A stretch of 64,000 bases of DNA from a bacterium. Lineage in GTDB: Bacteria; Chloroflexota; Dormibacteria; Aeolococcales; Bog-877. Of this stretch, positions 1-8,725 are shown piece by piece. The position numbers and the translations under genes are program-made. Every line of letters starts with the position of its first letter. Position 1 is the first letter of the stretch. Under the pieces are notes generated by a model, which searched no databases, had not been told where the DNA came from, and saw nothing but the letters and a program-made list of their open reading frames with translations. The DNA lies in the NCBI GenBank assembly GCA_021827985.1, contig JAKATL010000002.1:62001-126000 (forward strand), read 5' to 3'.

Positions 1-429
1 GGCGGCATTGCGGGCGGAGGGATCGGGAACCGCCTCGGTCAGCATCACCCGCCGAGATGGGCTTCGCAGGTTGCGGAACCACCAACCCCCGGTGAGCAGT
101 CCGATGGAGACGGAGGGGCTGGTGGACAGGGCACTCAGGGAGAGCAGGGGGATCAAGGAGTTGCCCAGGATGGCGACGCGGCGGTGGCCCCAGCGATCTC
201 CCAGCCTTCCCCCCAGCAGCGAGAAGAATGTGCCTCCCCCATAGCTGAGCGCACTGGCCACTCCGAACAGCGCGACGGGCTGGTGAAGGTCCAGCACCAG
301 ATACAGGGGGAAGCCGGCCAGTACTGCCTGGTAGCCGAGGTCGGCGCAGAAGGCCGAAAGTGAGATGGCCCACACGTCCCCGGTGCGCCAGTGGGGCGGC
401 ACCGGTTCGGGTCTGCCTTTTGGGGTCAC
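1..429 (-). CDS. MFS transporter, N-terminal part (cut by window edge)
   Basis: Membrane transporter of the major facilitator superfamily; substrate unknown. The translation starts at a GTG (427-429), 7 bases after the parA stop, and runs off the left edge after about 143 residues. It shows a hydrophobic first helix (ISLSAFCADLGYQAVLAG), a second helix with SALSYGGGTFFSLLGG, and then the MFS motif A-like loop GGRLGDRWGHRR between helices 2 and 3. That loop is the main reason for the call. It is the last visible gene of the minus-strand run CHAD-parA-MFS and is probably co-transcribed. The C-terminal half lies outside the window, so the subfamily cannot be judged. Confidence 0.75.
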   Translation of the reverse strand, partial: MTPKGRPEPVPPHWRTGDVWAISLSAFCADLGYQAVLAGFPLYLVLDLHQPVALFGVASALSYGGGTFFSLLGGRLGDRWGHRRVAILGNSLIPLLSLSALSTSPSVSIGLLTGGWWFRNLRSPSRRVMLTEAVPDPSARNAA

Positions 430-436
430 CTGGCAG

Positions 437-1258
437 TCAAACCTCTTCGCGCTCCACGTGCGCCGTGGCGGCTGCCGACTTCGGCACAGCTGACGAGGAT
501 GTGCCGCCGTGACCGGGGGAGGTCAGCCCCCGCACCTCGGCCCACAGGTCCTGATAGGCGAGCGCCGCCCGGGTGCTCGCAGCGAAGGTGTGCACCGGTG
601 CCCGCCTGGGACCCATCTGTTCCACCGCGGAGGAGATGGGTATGGCGGCGCGGGCGAGGGACGGGAGTCCGGCCCGGAGCTCCTCGGCCACCTCCCGATG
701 CAAGCGGCGGCGGCGGTCGACCAGGGAGAGAAACGGAAGCATGGCCGGGCGCGGCGCCTTGAGCTCCTTGACCAGCCCGGTCACCTGGTTGAGGGTTCTA
801 AAGGAGAGGGTCGCCGGGATGACGGGGATCAGCACCAGCCGGGCGGCGCGCAGCGCGGCTTGGGAAACGAGGGATGCACTCGGCGGGCAGTCGAGGAGCA
901 CCAGGTCGTACCGCCTCGCCAGCGGCCGGAGCTGGTCCCCGAGGCGGCGGGTGGAATGGGATGTCCGGTCCAGGACCAGGTCCATGGCCCGGTAGGAGCG
1001 ATCGGCAGGCAGAAGATCAAGGTTGTCGAACTCGGTACCTCGTATGCGTTGCTCCAGCTGGCCGGGCTTGTTGATCAGGGACCGGGCTCCGCCCTTCACC
1101 TTGGGGCGGCCGCGCAGCAGGTACGTCGCCCCAGCTTGGGGATCGAGGTCCCACAGAATGGTCCGGTACCCATCACGAGCCGCCAGGAAGGCGAGGTTGA
1201 CGGCGGCCGAGGTCTTGCCCACGCCGCCCTTGAGGTTGTACACGGCAACGGTCAGCAT
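437..1258 (-). CDS. ParA/Soj-type ATPase
   Basis: A 273-residue P-loop ATPase of the ParA/MinD family, which positions or segregates cellular cargo using ATP-driven dimerisation. A deviant Walker A (KGGVGKT, residues 10-16) follows the first strand directly, Walker A' is LWDLDPQAG (about 35-43) and Walker B is LVLLDCPPS (about 119-127). I chose the ATG at 1258 because it puts the P-loop at the usual distance from the N-terminus and overlaps the upstream CHAD stop by 7 bases; an in-frame start at 1294 would only add 12 atypical residues. No parB is visible, so it is probably an orphan ParA rather than the main chromosome-partition protein. The C-terminal 30 residues are Ser/Ala-rich and look disordered. 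Confidence 0.85.
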   Translation of the reverse strand: MLTVAVYNLKGGVGKTSAAVNLAFLAARDGYRTILWDLDPQAGATYLLRGRPKVKGGARSLINKPGQLEQRIRGTEFDNLDLLPADRSYRAMDLVLDRTSHSTRRLGDQLRPLARRYDLVLLDCPPSASLVSQAALRAARLVLIPVIPATLSFRTLNQVTGLVKELKAPRPAMLPFLSLVDRRRRLHREVAEELRAGLPSLARAAIPISSAVEQMGPRRAPVHTFAASTRAALAYQDLWAEVRGLTSPGHGGTSSSAVPKSAAATAHVEREEV

Positions 1259-2823
1259 CGGGATCCTCTCCGCCCGGTGGCAGCCCGCGCCCACCGCCTC
1301 AACCTGGGCTGGGTGAACGCCGCAAGCCTGGGGATGATGGCTTGCCGGGCCCGCTCGCGGCGCTCCCGCAACTGGTGATCCAGCCGGCCCAGGGCGAGGA
1401 CCGCCTCGGGCCCCGAGGTAGCTGCCAAAGGGGCCAGTTGCATCAGCTCGGTCTCCTGCACCTGCGTGTCCTGGAATTCGCCTAGGCAGTCCTGAAGGGA
1501 GCGCAGCACGGTCAGGAGTTCACGGTACTCCACGCCGTCCAGGGCGGGAGCGAAGAACTCCAGCAGGTAGCGAAGCTCCTTGCAGCGTTTGCGCAGGCTG
1601 TGGAATACCTCGGGGGGCGAGGTCGGACCTAGGGCCAGGGCGATGCGGAGGGCCCGACGGTACGCCTTTCCCGCCCGTTCATGCGCCAGCGCCTCGACCG
1701 GGCGGTCACCCGGGACGGCGGCAGAGCTGCCCCGGGTGACCGCAGCCCAGCGGCGGAGCGCGGTCCTCCATCGGGGGCTCCTGATCTGGGCTGCGAGCTG
1801 GGACCACTCCTCGGCACGGCGCTCCGCGAGGTGCCGCAGCAGCGGCTCGGCCGCCGCGTCCCCGCTTGAGGAGAGCGCCTGGAGCAGGACATCCATGTCC
1901 CTGGTCGGGGTGGTCGAGTCCCCCATCCACCGGAGGTCGGAACCCAGCCGGGCCACTCCTGCCCCGGGTAGACAGTCACCCACCAGCTTGACGGCAGAGC
2001 GAGCCCGCCGCACCGCGACCCGGAGGTCGTGGAGGAACTCCACGTCGAGGTCGGCGAGGACCCCCGGGGTGTTGGCGGAGACCACCTCCATGAGGTCGCG
2101 CAGAATCCTCCTCACCGCGTCGGCCGAAGGCCCGCCCGGGTCGATGGGCCGCACGCGAGGCCCGTCGGCTCGGGCCAGCCAGGCCAGCCAGCCTCCCGAG
2201 CTGGGCTCCAGCCCTTCCACTCTCAGCAGGCGGCCCCGCAGCTCCTTGGCCCGGCGCTGGGCTTGGTGCAGCAGCGTTACCCGCAGCCAGGTTCGGGGCA
2301 TCACTCCCCCGGCCCCCAGGCGCTCTTCCCAGCGTGCCTCGCCGAGTGTCCGGCCCTGGGTATCGCGCAGCGAGATGCTGTGCCTCCGCGCCCGCAGGCT
2401 GGCGATCGGCAAGAGCGCCCTCCCTCCGATCACGGGGCCGAGCACAGAGGTCGCCGGCCCCTCGCCGATCAGCTGCTCCAACCGCCACCCCGCGTCGTTC
2501 CTCCGCGAGCGCGGCAGCTGGCAGGGGACGCTCCAGGTGGAGCCTCCGTCCACTCCCTCGATCTCGGCCCTGCCACTCTCCGGCCGTTGCCCCCAGGAGA
2601 GAAGCAGGGTGACGCCGACCCGCCGGAGGCGCCGGTCGAAGGTGTCGACCCACCGCTGATCGATGACCTCGACGGCCTCTGGCCCCGGTGCCCAGATCTG
2701 AAGCAGGTCACGGATGAGGGCCGCTGGGAGTGGTTCTCTGGAGGTGAACTCGAGCGACGTCCCGGGGCGGCCGGAAGCGGGCATCGGGGCGGCAGCCGAG
2801 CGGGGGCCTTCACGGGCTGCCAT
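1252..2823 (-). CDS. CYTH-like and CHAD domain protein
   Basis: A 523-residue protein. Its C-terminal half (about 245-515) is a CHAD helical domain with the conserved basic helices: LHDLRVAVRRARS near residue 263 and HSLRKRCKELRYLLEF near 407. CHAD domains bind polyphosphate through such His/Arg/Lys helices. The N-terminal half (about 22-200) resembles a triphosphate-tunnel CYTH domain (DQRWVDTFDRRLRRVGVTLLL corresponds to the usual YYDT...L segment, here split over a loop). It lacks the ExExK signature, so catalysis there is doubtful. The ATG at 2823 lies 6 bases from a CAGAAT -10 element. It is divergent from dnaE2 with a LexA box between them and is translationally coupled to parA. Confidence 0.8.
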   Translation of the reverse strand: MAAREGPRSAAAPMPASGRPGTSLEFTSREPLPAALIRDLLQIWAPGPEAVEVIDQRWVDTFDRRLRRVGVTLLLSWGQRPESGRAEIEGVDGGSTWSVPCQLPRSRRNDAGWRLEQLIGEGPATSVLGPVIGGRALLPIASLRARRHSISLRDTQGRTLGEARWEERLGAGGVMPRTWLRVTLLHQAQRRAKELRGRLLRVEGLEPSSGGWLAWLARADGPRVRPIDPGGPSADAVRRILRDLMEVVSANTPGVLADLDVEFLHDLRVAVRRARSAVKLVGDCLPGAGVARLGSDLRWMGDSTTPTRDMDVLLQALSSSGDAAAEPLLRHLAERRAEEWSQLAAQIRSPRWRTALRRWAAVTRGSSAAVPGDRPVEALAHERAGKAYRRALRIALALGPTSPPEVFHSLRKRCKELRYLLEFFAPALDGVEYRELLTVLRSLQDCLGEFQDTQVQETELMQLAPLAATSGPEAVLALGRLDHQLRERRERARQAIIPRLAAFTQPRLRRWARAATGRRGSRC

Positions 2824-2829
2824 GGCGAG

Positions 2830-2835
2830 ATTCTG
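2830..2835 (-). promoter_or_regulatory. -10 element for the CHAD-parA-MFS unit
   Basis: CAGAAT on the minus strand, 6 bases before the ATG of the CHAD gene. This geometry fits a leaderless transcript. No convincing -35 was seen. Confidence 0.4.
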
Positions 2836-2859
2836 ACAGCTGCGCTCGGGGCCACATAG

Positions 2860-2871
2860 GAACAGATGTTC
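2860..2871. promoter_or_regulatory. LexA (SOS) operator
   Basis: GAACAGATGTTC is an exact match to the GAAC-N4-GTTC core of the Gram-positive/actinobacterial LexA box. It lies in the 62-base gap between the divergent CHAD and dnaE2 genes and ends 2 bases before the dnaE2 -10 element, so bound LexA would block that promoter. It may also affect the divergent one. Confidence 0.85.
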
Positions 2872-2873
2872 GT

Positions 2874-2879
2874 TAACAT
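2874..2879 (+). promoter_or_regulatory. -10 element of dnaE2
   Basis: TAACAT, 6 bases before the dnaE2 ATG at 2886. This predicts transcription starting at or next to the start codon (leaderless). It lies immediately downstream of the LexA box. Confidence 0.5.
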
Positions 2880-2885
2880 ACGGGA

Positions 2886-5800
2886 ATGTCTCCTGTCCCA
2901 TTCTCAGAATGCTGGGCGCGTTCCTACTTCTCCTTCCTCGAGGGGGCCAGCTCTCCGGAGGCTGTGGCGGAGCGGGCCCGGGAGCTGGAGATGCCGGCCA
3001 TCGGGTTGGTGGACCGGGGCGGTCTGTACGGGGCTGTGCGGCTGGTGCGGGCCGCGCGGCGCCTGGGAGTGCGGGCCATGGTGGGGGCCGAGCTGGACCT
3101 GCACGGGGGCGGCCGCCTGGCAGTGCTCGCTCCGGATCGCCCCGCCTACCAGCAGCTCTGCCGGGCGGTTAGCCGATCCCAACTCGCCGGTGTCAAGGGG
3201 GCTCCACAACTGTGCCTCGAGGGCCTGGACGAGGTGCTGGGGAGAGCGGCCGGGAGTGCCGAATTGGGGCAGCGGGATGCCCGCCGACCGGCGGGGTTGA
3301 GCGAGCGGATTCGCCGCGACGACCGCGTCCGGGTGGCTGCGGAGCACTGGGTGCGGGCTGGCGATCTCGACCGCTGCGTCTTCCTTCTCGGGGGGCCGCA
3401 CAGCCCGGTGAGCCGGGCGCTGAGGCGGGGGGATCGGCAGGTGGCCAGGGAGGCGCTGGCCGCTCTCCAAGCACAGCTGGAGCCACACAACCTCTATCTC
3501 TGCCTGCAGCATCACCTGCACCCCGGCGACGACTGGCTGGCCGCTGAGACTGCCTCCCTGGCCGCGGAGGTGGGGGTGGCGGTCATGGCCAGCGCCGCGC
3601 CCCGCTATGCCCGTCCCGGTGACGGCCGACTCCTCGATGTGCTGACGGCCATTCGCCACGGCTGCACGCTGGAGGAGGCGGCGGCTTCGGGCCTGCTCCT
3701 GCCCAATCACGAGTACTGGATGCGAGACGGAGCGGGGCTGGCCGAGCTCTTGCCCCACCCGGAAGCCATGGTGGGGGCTTCTGAGCTGGCCTCTCGAGCC
3801 GACCTGGAGCTTGACTTCCGCCACAGCCGCTTCCCTGGCCTGAGACTGCCCCCGGGCGTGGACCCCGACCTGCGGCTGAGGCAGCTCTGTGAGGAGGGGA
3901 TCCCGGACCGCTACCCCGGCCCGCGGGAGGCCGTGGATGCCCGGCTGGCCCATGAGCTGGAGGTGATCGGCAGCTGCCACCTGGCGGAGTTCTTCCTCAT
4001 CGTGGCCGAGCTGATGCAGTTCGCCCGCCGGGAGCGGATCCCGGCCCAGGGCCGGGGTTCGGCGGCGGACAGTCTGGTCGCCTACCTCCTGGGGATCACC
4101 AGGGTCGATCCTCTGGCCCACAACCTTCTCTTCGAGCGCTTCCTCCACGAGGGCATGGAGAGCACCCCGGACATCGACATCGATGTCTCCACCACTCACC
4201 GCGAGCGGCTCATCCAGCACGTCTACGACACCTATGGCGAGGAGCGCACGGGGATGGTATGCACGGTCATCACCTTCCGCCTGCGCCTGGCGCTGCGCCA
4301 GGTCGGGGCCGCCCTCGGGATCCCCGACCGGCTCCTGGAGCAGCTGGCCAAGGCCGTGGACCGGGACGTCGAGGGCGAGGGGGGCGCGACCCTGGTCGAG
4401 CGGCTTCTGGCGGTGGCCAGCCGGGCGCCCTCCGAGGCGATGTCGGCTCGGGAGTGGAGGCAGTTCGCGGAGCTGGTGGACCAGGTGGTCGGGGTTCCGC
4501 GGCACCTCTCCATTCACGTCGGCGGGATGCTGGTCACGGGGGAGCCACTCTGGGACATCGCCCCTCTGGAGCGGGCCACTCATGCCGGCCGGGTGGTGGT
4601 GCAGTTTGACAAGGATGACGTCGAGGATCTCGGCCTCATCAAGATAGATCTGCTGGGCCTGCGCACCCTCTCCGCGGTGGAGGAGGCGCTGGCCGAGCTG
4701 GAGCGGGTGGGGGCGGGGCGGCCTGATCTGGACCGGTTGGACCTGGCCGACCCCAGGGTGTACGAGATGTGCTCCCGCGCCGACACCGTGGGGGTGTTCC
4801 AGATCGAGTCGCGTGCCCAGCAGCAGACCCTGCCTCGAGCCCGTCCTCGGGAGTTCAACGATCTCGTGGTGGAGGTGGCGATCATCCGCCCCGGGCCCAT
4901 CCAGGGGAAGGCGGTCCATCCCTACCTGCGCCGCCGCCAGGGAAAGGAGCCGGTCCGCTACCTGCACCCGAGGTTGGAGCCCATCCTCCGGGACACTCTG
5001 GGAGTGATCCTCTACCAGGAGCAGATCATCGAGATCGCCATGGGCCTGGCGGGCTTCAGCGCCGCCCGGGCGGACCGCTTCCGGCGGGCGATGAACCGGC
5101 ATCGCTCAAGGGAGGAGATGGACTCCCTGGAGGCGGAGTTTCTTGCCGGCTGCCAGTCCCAGGGAGTGGAGGCCGAGATCGGGGTCGAGCTGTTCGCCGC
5201 AGTGCGAGGGTTCGCCGAGTTCGGCTTCTGCCGCAGTCATGCCGCCGCCTTCGCCCGGACTGCGTACGAGACCGCCTGGCTGCGGCTGCACCATCCGGAG
5301 GCCTACCTGGTGGGGCTTCTCAACCTGCAGCCGATGGGCTTCTACCATCCCTCGGTTCTGGTGGACGACGCCCGCCGTCATGGGGTCGCGGTGCTGCCGG
5401 TGGATGTGAACCACAGCGCCTCCCGCTGCCGGGTGGAACGGCAGGGGTGCGGACTGGCGGTGCGCCTCGGGTTCAACTACGTGAAGGGGGTGGGCGAGGT
5501 CTGGGGCGAGCGGCTCGACGCCGAGCGCCGGCGCGGCGAGTACCGAAGCCCGGAGGAGTTCTGGCTCCGCACCCGGCTCAGCCGGGAGGCGATGGGGGCC
5601 CTGGTCCTGGTGGGAGCCCTGGATGGCTTCGCGGTGCCGCGCCGGGAGCTGCTCTGGAGGCTCCGCGGGATCGAGGATGAGATCGAATCCTCGGGCCAGC
5701 CCTGGCTCCTACCCCTGCCGGCCCCGCCACCGCCCCTGCCCCCCATGACGTCGGAGGAGCGCTTGGAGACCGACTATCGCTTCCTGGGCCTCAGCACCGG

Positions 5801-6170
5801 ACCCCACCCGGTGGAGCTGCTGCGTCCCCGGCTGGCCGTCCTGGGTGCCGTCCGGCTGGGGGAGGCGCGGGCCGCTGAGCCGGGGGCCAGGCTCACGGTG
5901 CTGGGGCTGGTGATCACCCGGCAGGCTCCCCCCTCGGCGCACGGGATGCGGTTCTTCACCCTAGCGGACGAGACTGGGCACCTGGACCTGGTGATCCCGC
6001 CTGAGGTGCATCGGCGGCACCGCCAACTGGCTCATCACCGGCCTCTGATCTGTGCTCAGGGGGTGATGCGGGCGGTGGACGGGGTGGTGAGCATGGCGGT
6101 GGAGCGGCTTCTGGCCCTACCCGAGGGTGCGGCCGGCATCGCCCCTACCGCCTCTCATGACTACCACTGA
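2886..6170 (+). CDS. dnaE2: Error-prone DNA polymerase III alpha subunit DnaE2
   Basis: A 1094-residue C-family polymerase used in damage-induced translesion synthesis. Order: PHP domain (about 5-290), palm with the catalytic aspartates in PDIDID (about 428-433), a second metal-binding segment in DLGLIKIDLLGLRTL (about 580-595), fingers with QEQIIEIAMGLAGFS, helix-hairpin-helix region and a C-terminal OB fold (GARLTVLGLVIT). Length is typical of DnaE2 and shorter than replicative DnaE. The PHP metal site looks degraded: the usual HxHSxYS start reads WARSYFSFLEG and the usual TDH reads VDR. The gene follows a LexA box and is predicted leaderless. The usual partners imuA/imuB are not in this window. 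Its 3' end overlaps the convergent BASS gene by 26 bases. Confidence 0.92.
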   Translation: MSPVPFSECWARSYFSFLEGASSPEAVAERARELEMPAIGLVDRGGLYGAVRLVRAARRLGVRAMVGAELDLHGGGRLAVLAPDRPAYQQLCRAVSRSQLAGVKGAPQLCLEGLDEVLGRAAGSAELGQRDARRPAGLSERIRRDDRVRVAAEHWVRAGDLDRCVFLLGGPHSPVSRALRRGDRQVAREALAALQAQLEPHNLYLCLQHHLHPGDDWLAAETASLAAEVGVAVMASAAPRYARPGDGRLLDVLTAIRHGCTLEEAAASGLLLPNHEYWMRDGAGLAELLPHPEAMVGASELASRADLELDFRHSRFPGLRLPPGVDPDLRLRQLCEEGIPDRYPGPREAVDARLAHELEVIGSCHLAEFFLIVAELMQFARRERIPAQGRGSAADSLVAYLLGITRVDPLAHNLLFERFLHEGMESTPDIDIDVSTTHRERLIQHVYDTYGEERTGMVCTVITFRLRLALRQVGAALGIPDRLLEQLAKAVDRDVEGEGGATLVERLLAVASRAPSEAMSAREWRQFAELVDQVVGVPRHLSIHVGGMLVTGEPLWDIAPLERATHAGRVVVQFDKDDVEDLGLIKIDLLGLRTLSAVEEALAELERVGAGRPDLDRLDLADPRVYEMCSRADTVGVFQIESRAQQQTLPRARPREFNDLVVEVAIIRPGPIQGKAVHPYLRRRQGKEPVRYLHPRLEPILRDTLGVILYQEQIIEIAMGLAGFSAARADRFRRAMNRHRSREEMDSLEAEFLAGCQSQGVEAEIGVELFAAVRGFAEFGFCRSHAAAFARTAYETAWLRLHHPEAYLVGLLNLQPMGFYHPSVLVDDARRHGVAVLPVDVNHSASRCRVERQGCGLAVRLGFNYVKGVGEVWGERLDAERRRGEYRSPEEFWLRTRLSREAMGALVLVGALDGFAVPRRELLWRLRGIEDEIESSGQPWLLPLPAPPPPLPPMTSEERLETDYRFLGLSTGPHPVELLRPRLAVLGAVRLGEARAAEPGARLTVLGLVITRQAPPSAHGMRFFTLADETGHLDLVIPPEVHRRHRQLAHHRPLICAQGVMRAVDGVVSMAVERLLALPEGAAGIAPTASHDYH

Positions 6171-7104
6171 CCACGGGACGCCCCAGCCAGGCGGCCACCG
6201 TGCCAGCCCCCGCCACCATGAGAATGCCGTAGACGCCGGCCACCGCAGCCGCCCGCGGCAGCACCGCTACGGCCACGGCGATCGCCACCCCGAACTCCCG
6301 GATGGCCACTGGGAACCCCACCGCAGCCGCCGTGCGGTGGGGGAGGGAGAGCCCGCGGCCGAGCCCCCATCCCAGGGCGCCTCCGGCCAGGAGAACCGCG
6401 CCCGCCAGCAGGACGATGGGTAGCAGCGTGGCAGAGAGGAGGGCCGGCCGAGCCGGGCCGATGCCCGCCAGAACCACCAGCACAAGGCAGGCGGCGCTCA
6501 GGTCGAGAAAGAGGTGGCGGTGACGGGCCAGGCCGGGGAAGCGGACTCTGAGCAACACCCCTGCCAGGAGGGGTACCAGGACCGACAGCCCGAGCTCATC
6601 CACCAAGGAGAGGGGGTTGAAGTGGGTGGAACCACCCAGCGCCAGGCTCAGCCAGACGGGAACGAGAATGGTGGCCAGGGCGAGGGAGCCGGCCATGATC
6701 GAGGTCGCCAGGGCCGCGTCGCCACCGGCCACCGCGGTCATCAGCCCGCTGGTGATCTCCGCCGGCGCGATGGCGCAGATGACCACACCTGACGCCAGCT
6801 CCCGACTGGGAATCGCCCTGCTGGCCAGCACTGCTAGCGCGGGGAGGACGGTCCACTCAAGGAGTAACGCACCTCCCACCAGATGGGCCCGTCGGGCCGC
6901 CGCGCGGAAGTCCGCCGGCGTCAGGTTCAGGGACACCCCGAGAACCTGCCCGGCCAGCAGGACAGGAACCACAGGTACCAGGGCGCCCGAAGTGGTGGGC
7001 ACCGCCAACCCAACACCCACGGCGAGGACGACCCAGGGAAGAAGGCGGTGGCGCACCGGGTGGAACGTGTGGACGGATAAGCGCCAGTGCTTGAGACGGG
7101 TCAC
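6145..7104 (-). CDS. Bile acid:sodium symporter-family (BASS/SBF) membrane protein
   Basis: A 319-residue, very hydrophobic protein with about 9-10 predicted membrane segments. It shows the family's first conserved segment (GVSLNLTPADFRAA) and a later unwound-helix segment with conserved small and polar residues (ICAIAPAEITSGLMTAVAGGDAAL split across two helices), as in SBF transporters of organic anions coupled to sodium. The substrate cannot be told: bile-acid-like, pantoate and arsenite carriers share this fold. The start is a GTG 25 bases after the stop of the GT2 gene on the same strand. The C-terminus overlaps the end of dnaE2. Confidence 0.7.
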   Translation of the reverse strand: MTRLKHWRLSVHTFHPVRHRLLPWVVLAVGVGLAVPTTSGALVPVVPVLLAGQVLGVSLNLTPADFRAAARRAHLVGGALLLEWTVLPALAVLASRAIPSRELASGVVICAIAPAEITSGLMTAVAGGDAALATSIMAGSLALATILVPVWLSLALGGSTHFNPLSLVDELGLSVLVPLLAGVLLRVRFPGLARHRHLFLDLSAACLVLVVLAGIGPARPALLSATLLPIVLLAGAVLLAGGALGWGLGRGLSLPHRTAAAVGFPVAIREFGVAIAVAVAVLPRAAAVAGVYGILMVAGAGTVAAWLGRPVVSGSHERR

Positions 7105-7129
7105 GCGGCCACTATGCCGCTCCGAGGTC

Positions 7130-8725
7130 TCAGCGGGCGGGGTCGGGGCTGACCCGTGGGGCGGGGGAGGTGACTCTGGGGGAGACCGGTTCCGCTGGGG
7201 GAGGGCTCAGCCATCTCAGCTGACGCATGGCGGCGTCCAGGTCGGCGCTGGTGAATGGGGTGCGCCGGTGCCTGAGAAGCACCACTCGGGGCCGATCGGT
7301 GGACCCGGAAGCCACGGGGATGACGATGATGGAGTCGACGGCCACGCTGGACCGGGCCTGGGCCCGGCCGGACGGAGGAGTGGTCCACATGATCGCGCGG
7401 CCGCTCGATCCGGCCCGTCGCCAGAGGTCTCGGACGGTCCGGGTGGGGCGGTACTGCTCCCCGGGATGGGTGGCCAGAACCGCCATGTCGGTGCCGAGTA
7501 GGGCGGCGTGGTCGGCACGTGCCGCCCGGGCCAGCCTCTGGAGCAGTGCCAAGGACCCCACCGGGACGTCCGGGACTCGGCGGCCCCACCGGACCAGCCG
7601 CAGGCTCAGCCAGGCGTTGACTGCTATCCCCAGGACCGCCGCCAACAGCCCCTCCAGCACCAGGGGCAGTCCCGTCGGTCGTAGCGCCAGGAACGCCAGC
7701 AGCTGAATGGCGCCGGATCCGAGCCCTGACAGCAGGTAGCGCCTCAGGAGGGGGGAACGCTCCCGATGAAGGTCGGCGAAGGTGATGCGCAAATTCAGCG
7801 CAGTGTTCCAGAGCAGAGAGATGGCGAAGGCAGCGGCCCAGGCCAGCAGCGCCGACCAGGCCAGCGTCACCCCCACGAACTGCAGGATGGCTAGGAGTAT
7901 GGCAAGGCCGCTCAGGCCGACGGCCGCGAACTTCCATCTCCGGGCACTCCCGGGGACGTCGCGCACAAGCGACCAGAGGTGGCACAGGTAGAGCCACCCC
8001 TGACGGACCGTCGCCTTGCTCTCGCCCGCTCCCCGCGGTTGGAAGTGCAGCGGGACCTCGGCGACACGCGCGCCGGGGGTGCACACCAGCAACTCCAGCA
8101 GAATCTTGAAGCCCACGGGCCGGAACTCCAGTCCGCGGACCAGGTCCGTTCGGCAGAGGAAGAAGCCAGCGAGCGGATCGGTGCTGGCTCTAGCTTCCAG
8201 GAAAAGGGTCCGTGCTACTAGAGTGGCGCCACGCGACACGAGCCGCCGGCTCCAGCTTCCCAGACCTCGTCTGGTGGCACCAGGTAGGTAGCGGCTCGCC
8301 ACCACCAGGTCTGCTCCCTCGTGGGCCCTGGCCACCATCTCCGGGATCAGCTCTGGGGGGTGCTGCAGATCGCCGTCCATGACGCAGGCCAGGCGGCCAC
8401 GAGCCCGGGCCAGGCCCGCCACGACCGCCGTGCTGAGTCCGCCCGCCCTCTCCTGTGGCCGGCGGTGAACCAGGCTGATCCGGGGATCTCGCCGGGTGGC
8501 CTCGCGCAGGACCCGGGTGGTGGAATCGTCGCTGTCGTCCACGAACAGCACATCGAAGGGGAACTCCGCCAGGGAGTTGCGGAGGCGCTGGATCAGAAGC
8601 GGTACGTTGCCGGCCTCGTTTCGGGTCGGGACCACGACTGTGAGCTCGAGGGTTGGCTGGGCGGCGGGCTTGCGGGACCGGGGCATCTCCTCGAGTCTAG
8701 GCATGCGCTTGTCAGGGCTCGGCAC
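7130..8725 (-). CDS. GT2 polyprenol-phosphate glycosyltransferase fused to GtrA membrane domain and a GAF-like tail
   Basis: A 531-residue three-part protein. Residues about 28-255 are a GT2/dolichol-phosphate mannosyltransferase-type catalytic domain: VVVPTRNEAGN at the nucleotide-binding strand, VDDSDDST, and the metal-binding DGDLQHPPE. Residues about 265-390 hold four hydrophobic helices of GtrA type, with LLWNTALNLRITF in place of the NFLLNRRWTF signature. Such pairs make and flip lipid-linked sugars for cell-envelope glycosylation. Residues about 395-531 form a soluble tail (LARAARADHAALLG, later SIIVIPVASG and PRVVLLRHRR) that resembles a GAF-type sensor. The GTG start overlaps the upstream stop by 14 bases; an ATG at 8704 is an alternative. 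Confidence 0.82.
   Translation of the reverse strand: MPSPDKRMPRLEEMPRSRKPAAQPTLELTVVVPTRNEAGNVPLLIQRLRNSLAEFPFDVLFVDDSDDSTTRVLREATRRDPRISLVHRRPQERAGGLSTAVVAGLARARGRLACVMDGDLQHPPELIPEMVARAHEGADLVVASRYLPGATRRGLGSWSRRLVSRGATLVARTLFLEARASTDPLAGFFLCRTDLVRGLEFRPVGFKILLELLVCTPGARVAEVPLHFQPRGAGESKATVRQGWLYLCHLWSLVRDVPGSARRWKFAAVGLSGLAILLAILQFVGVTLAWSALLAWAAAFAISLLWNTALNLRITFADLHRERSPLLRRYLLSGLGSGAIQLLAFLALRPTGLPLVLEGLLAAVLGIAVNAWLSLRLVRWGRRVPDVPVGSLALLQRLARAARADHAALLGTDMAVLATHPGEQYRPTRTVRDLWRRAGSSGRAIMWTTPPSGRAQARSSVAVDSIIVIPVASGSTDRPRVVLLRHRRTPFTSADLDAAMRQLRWLSPPPAEPVSPRVTSPAPRVSPDPAR

Noticed and set aside
2904-5102. Long open frame (732 codons) antisense to dnaE2
   Set aside because: It is a shadow of the strongly matched dnaE2 gene; its His/Gln/Pro-rich composition and lack of motifs are typical of GC-rich antisense frames.
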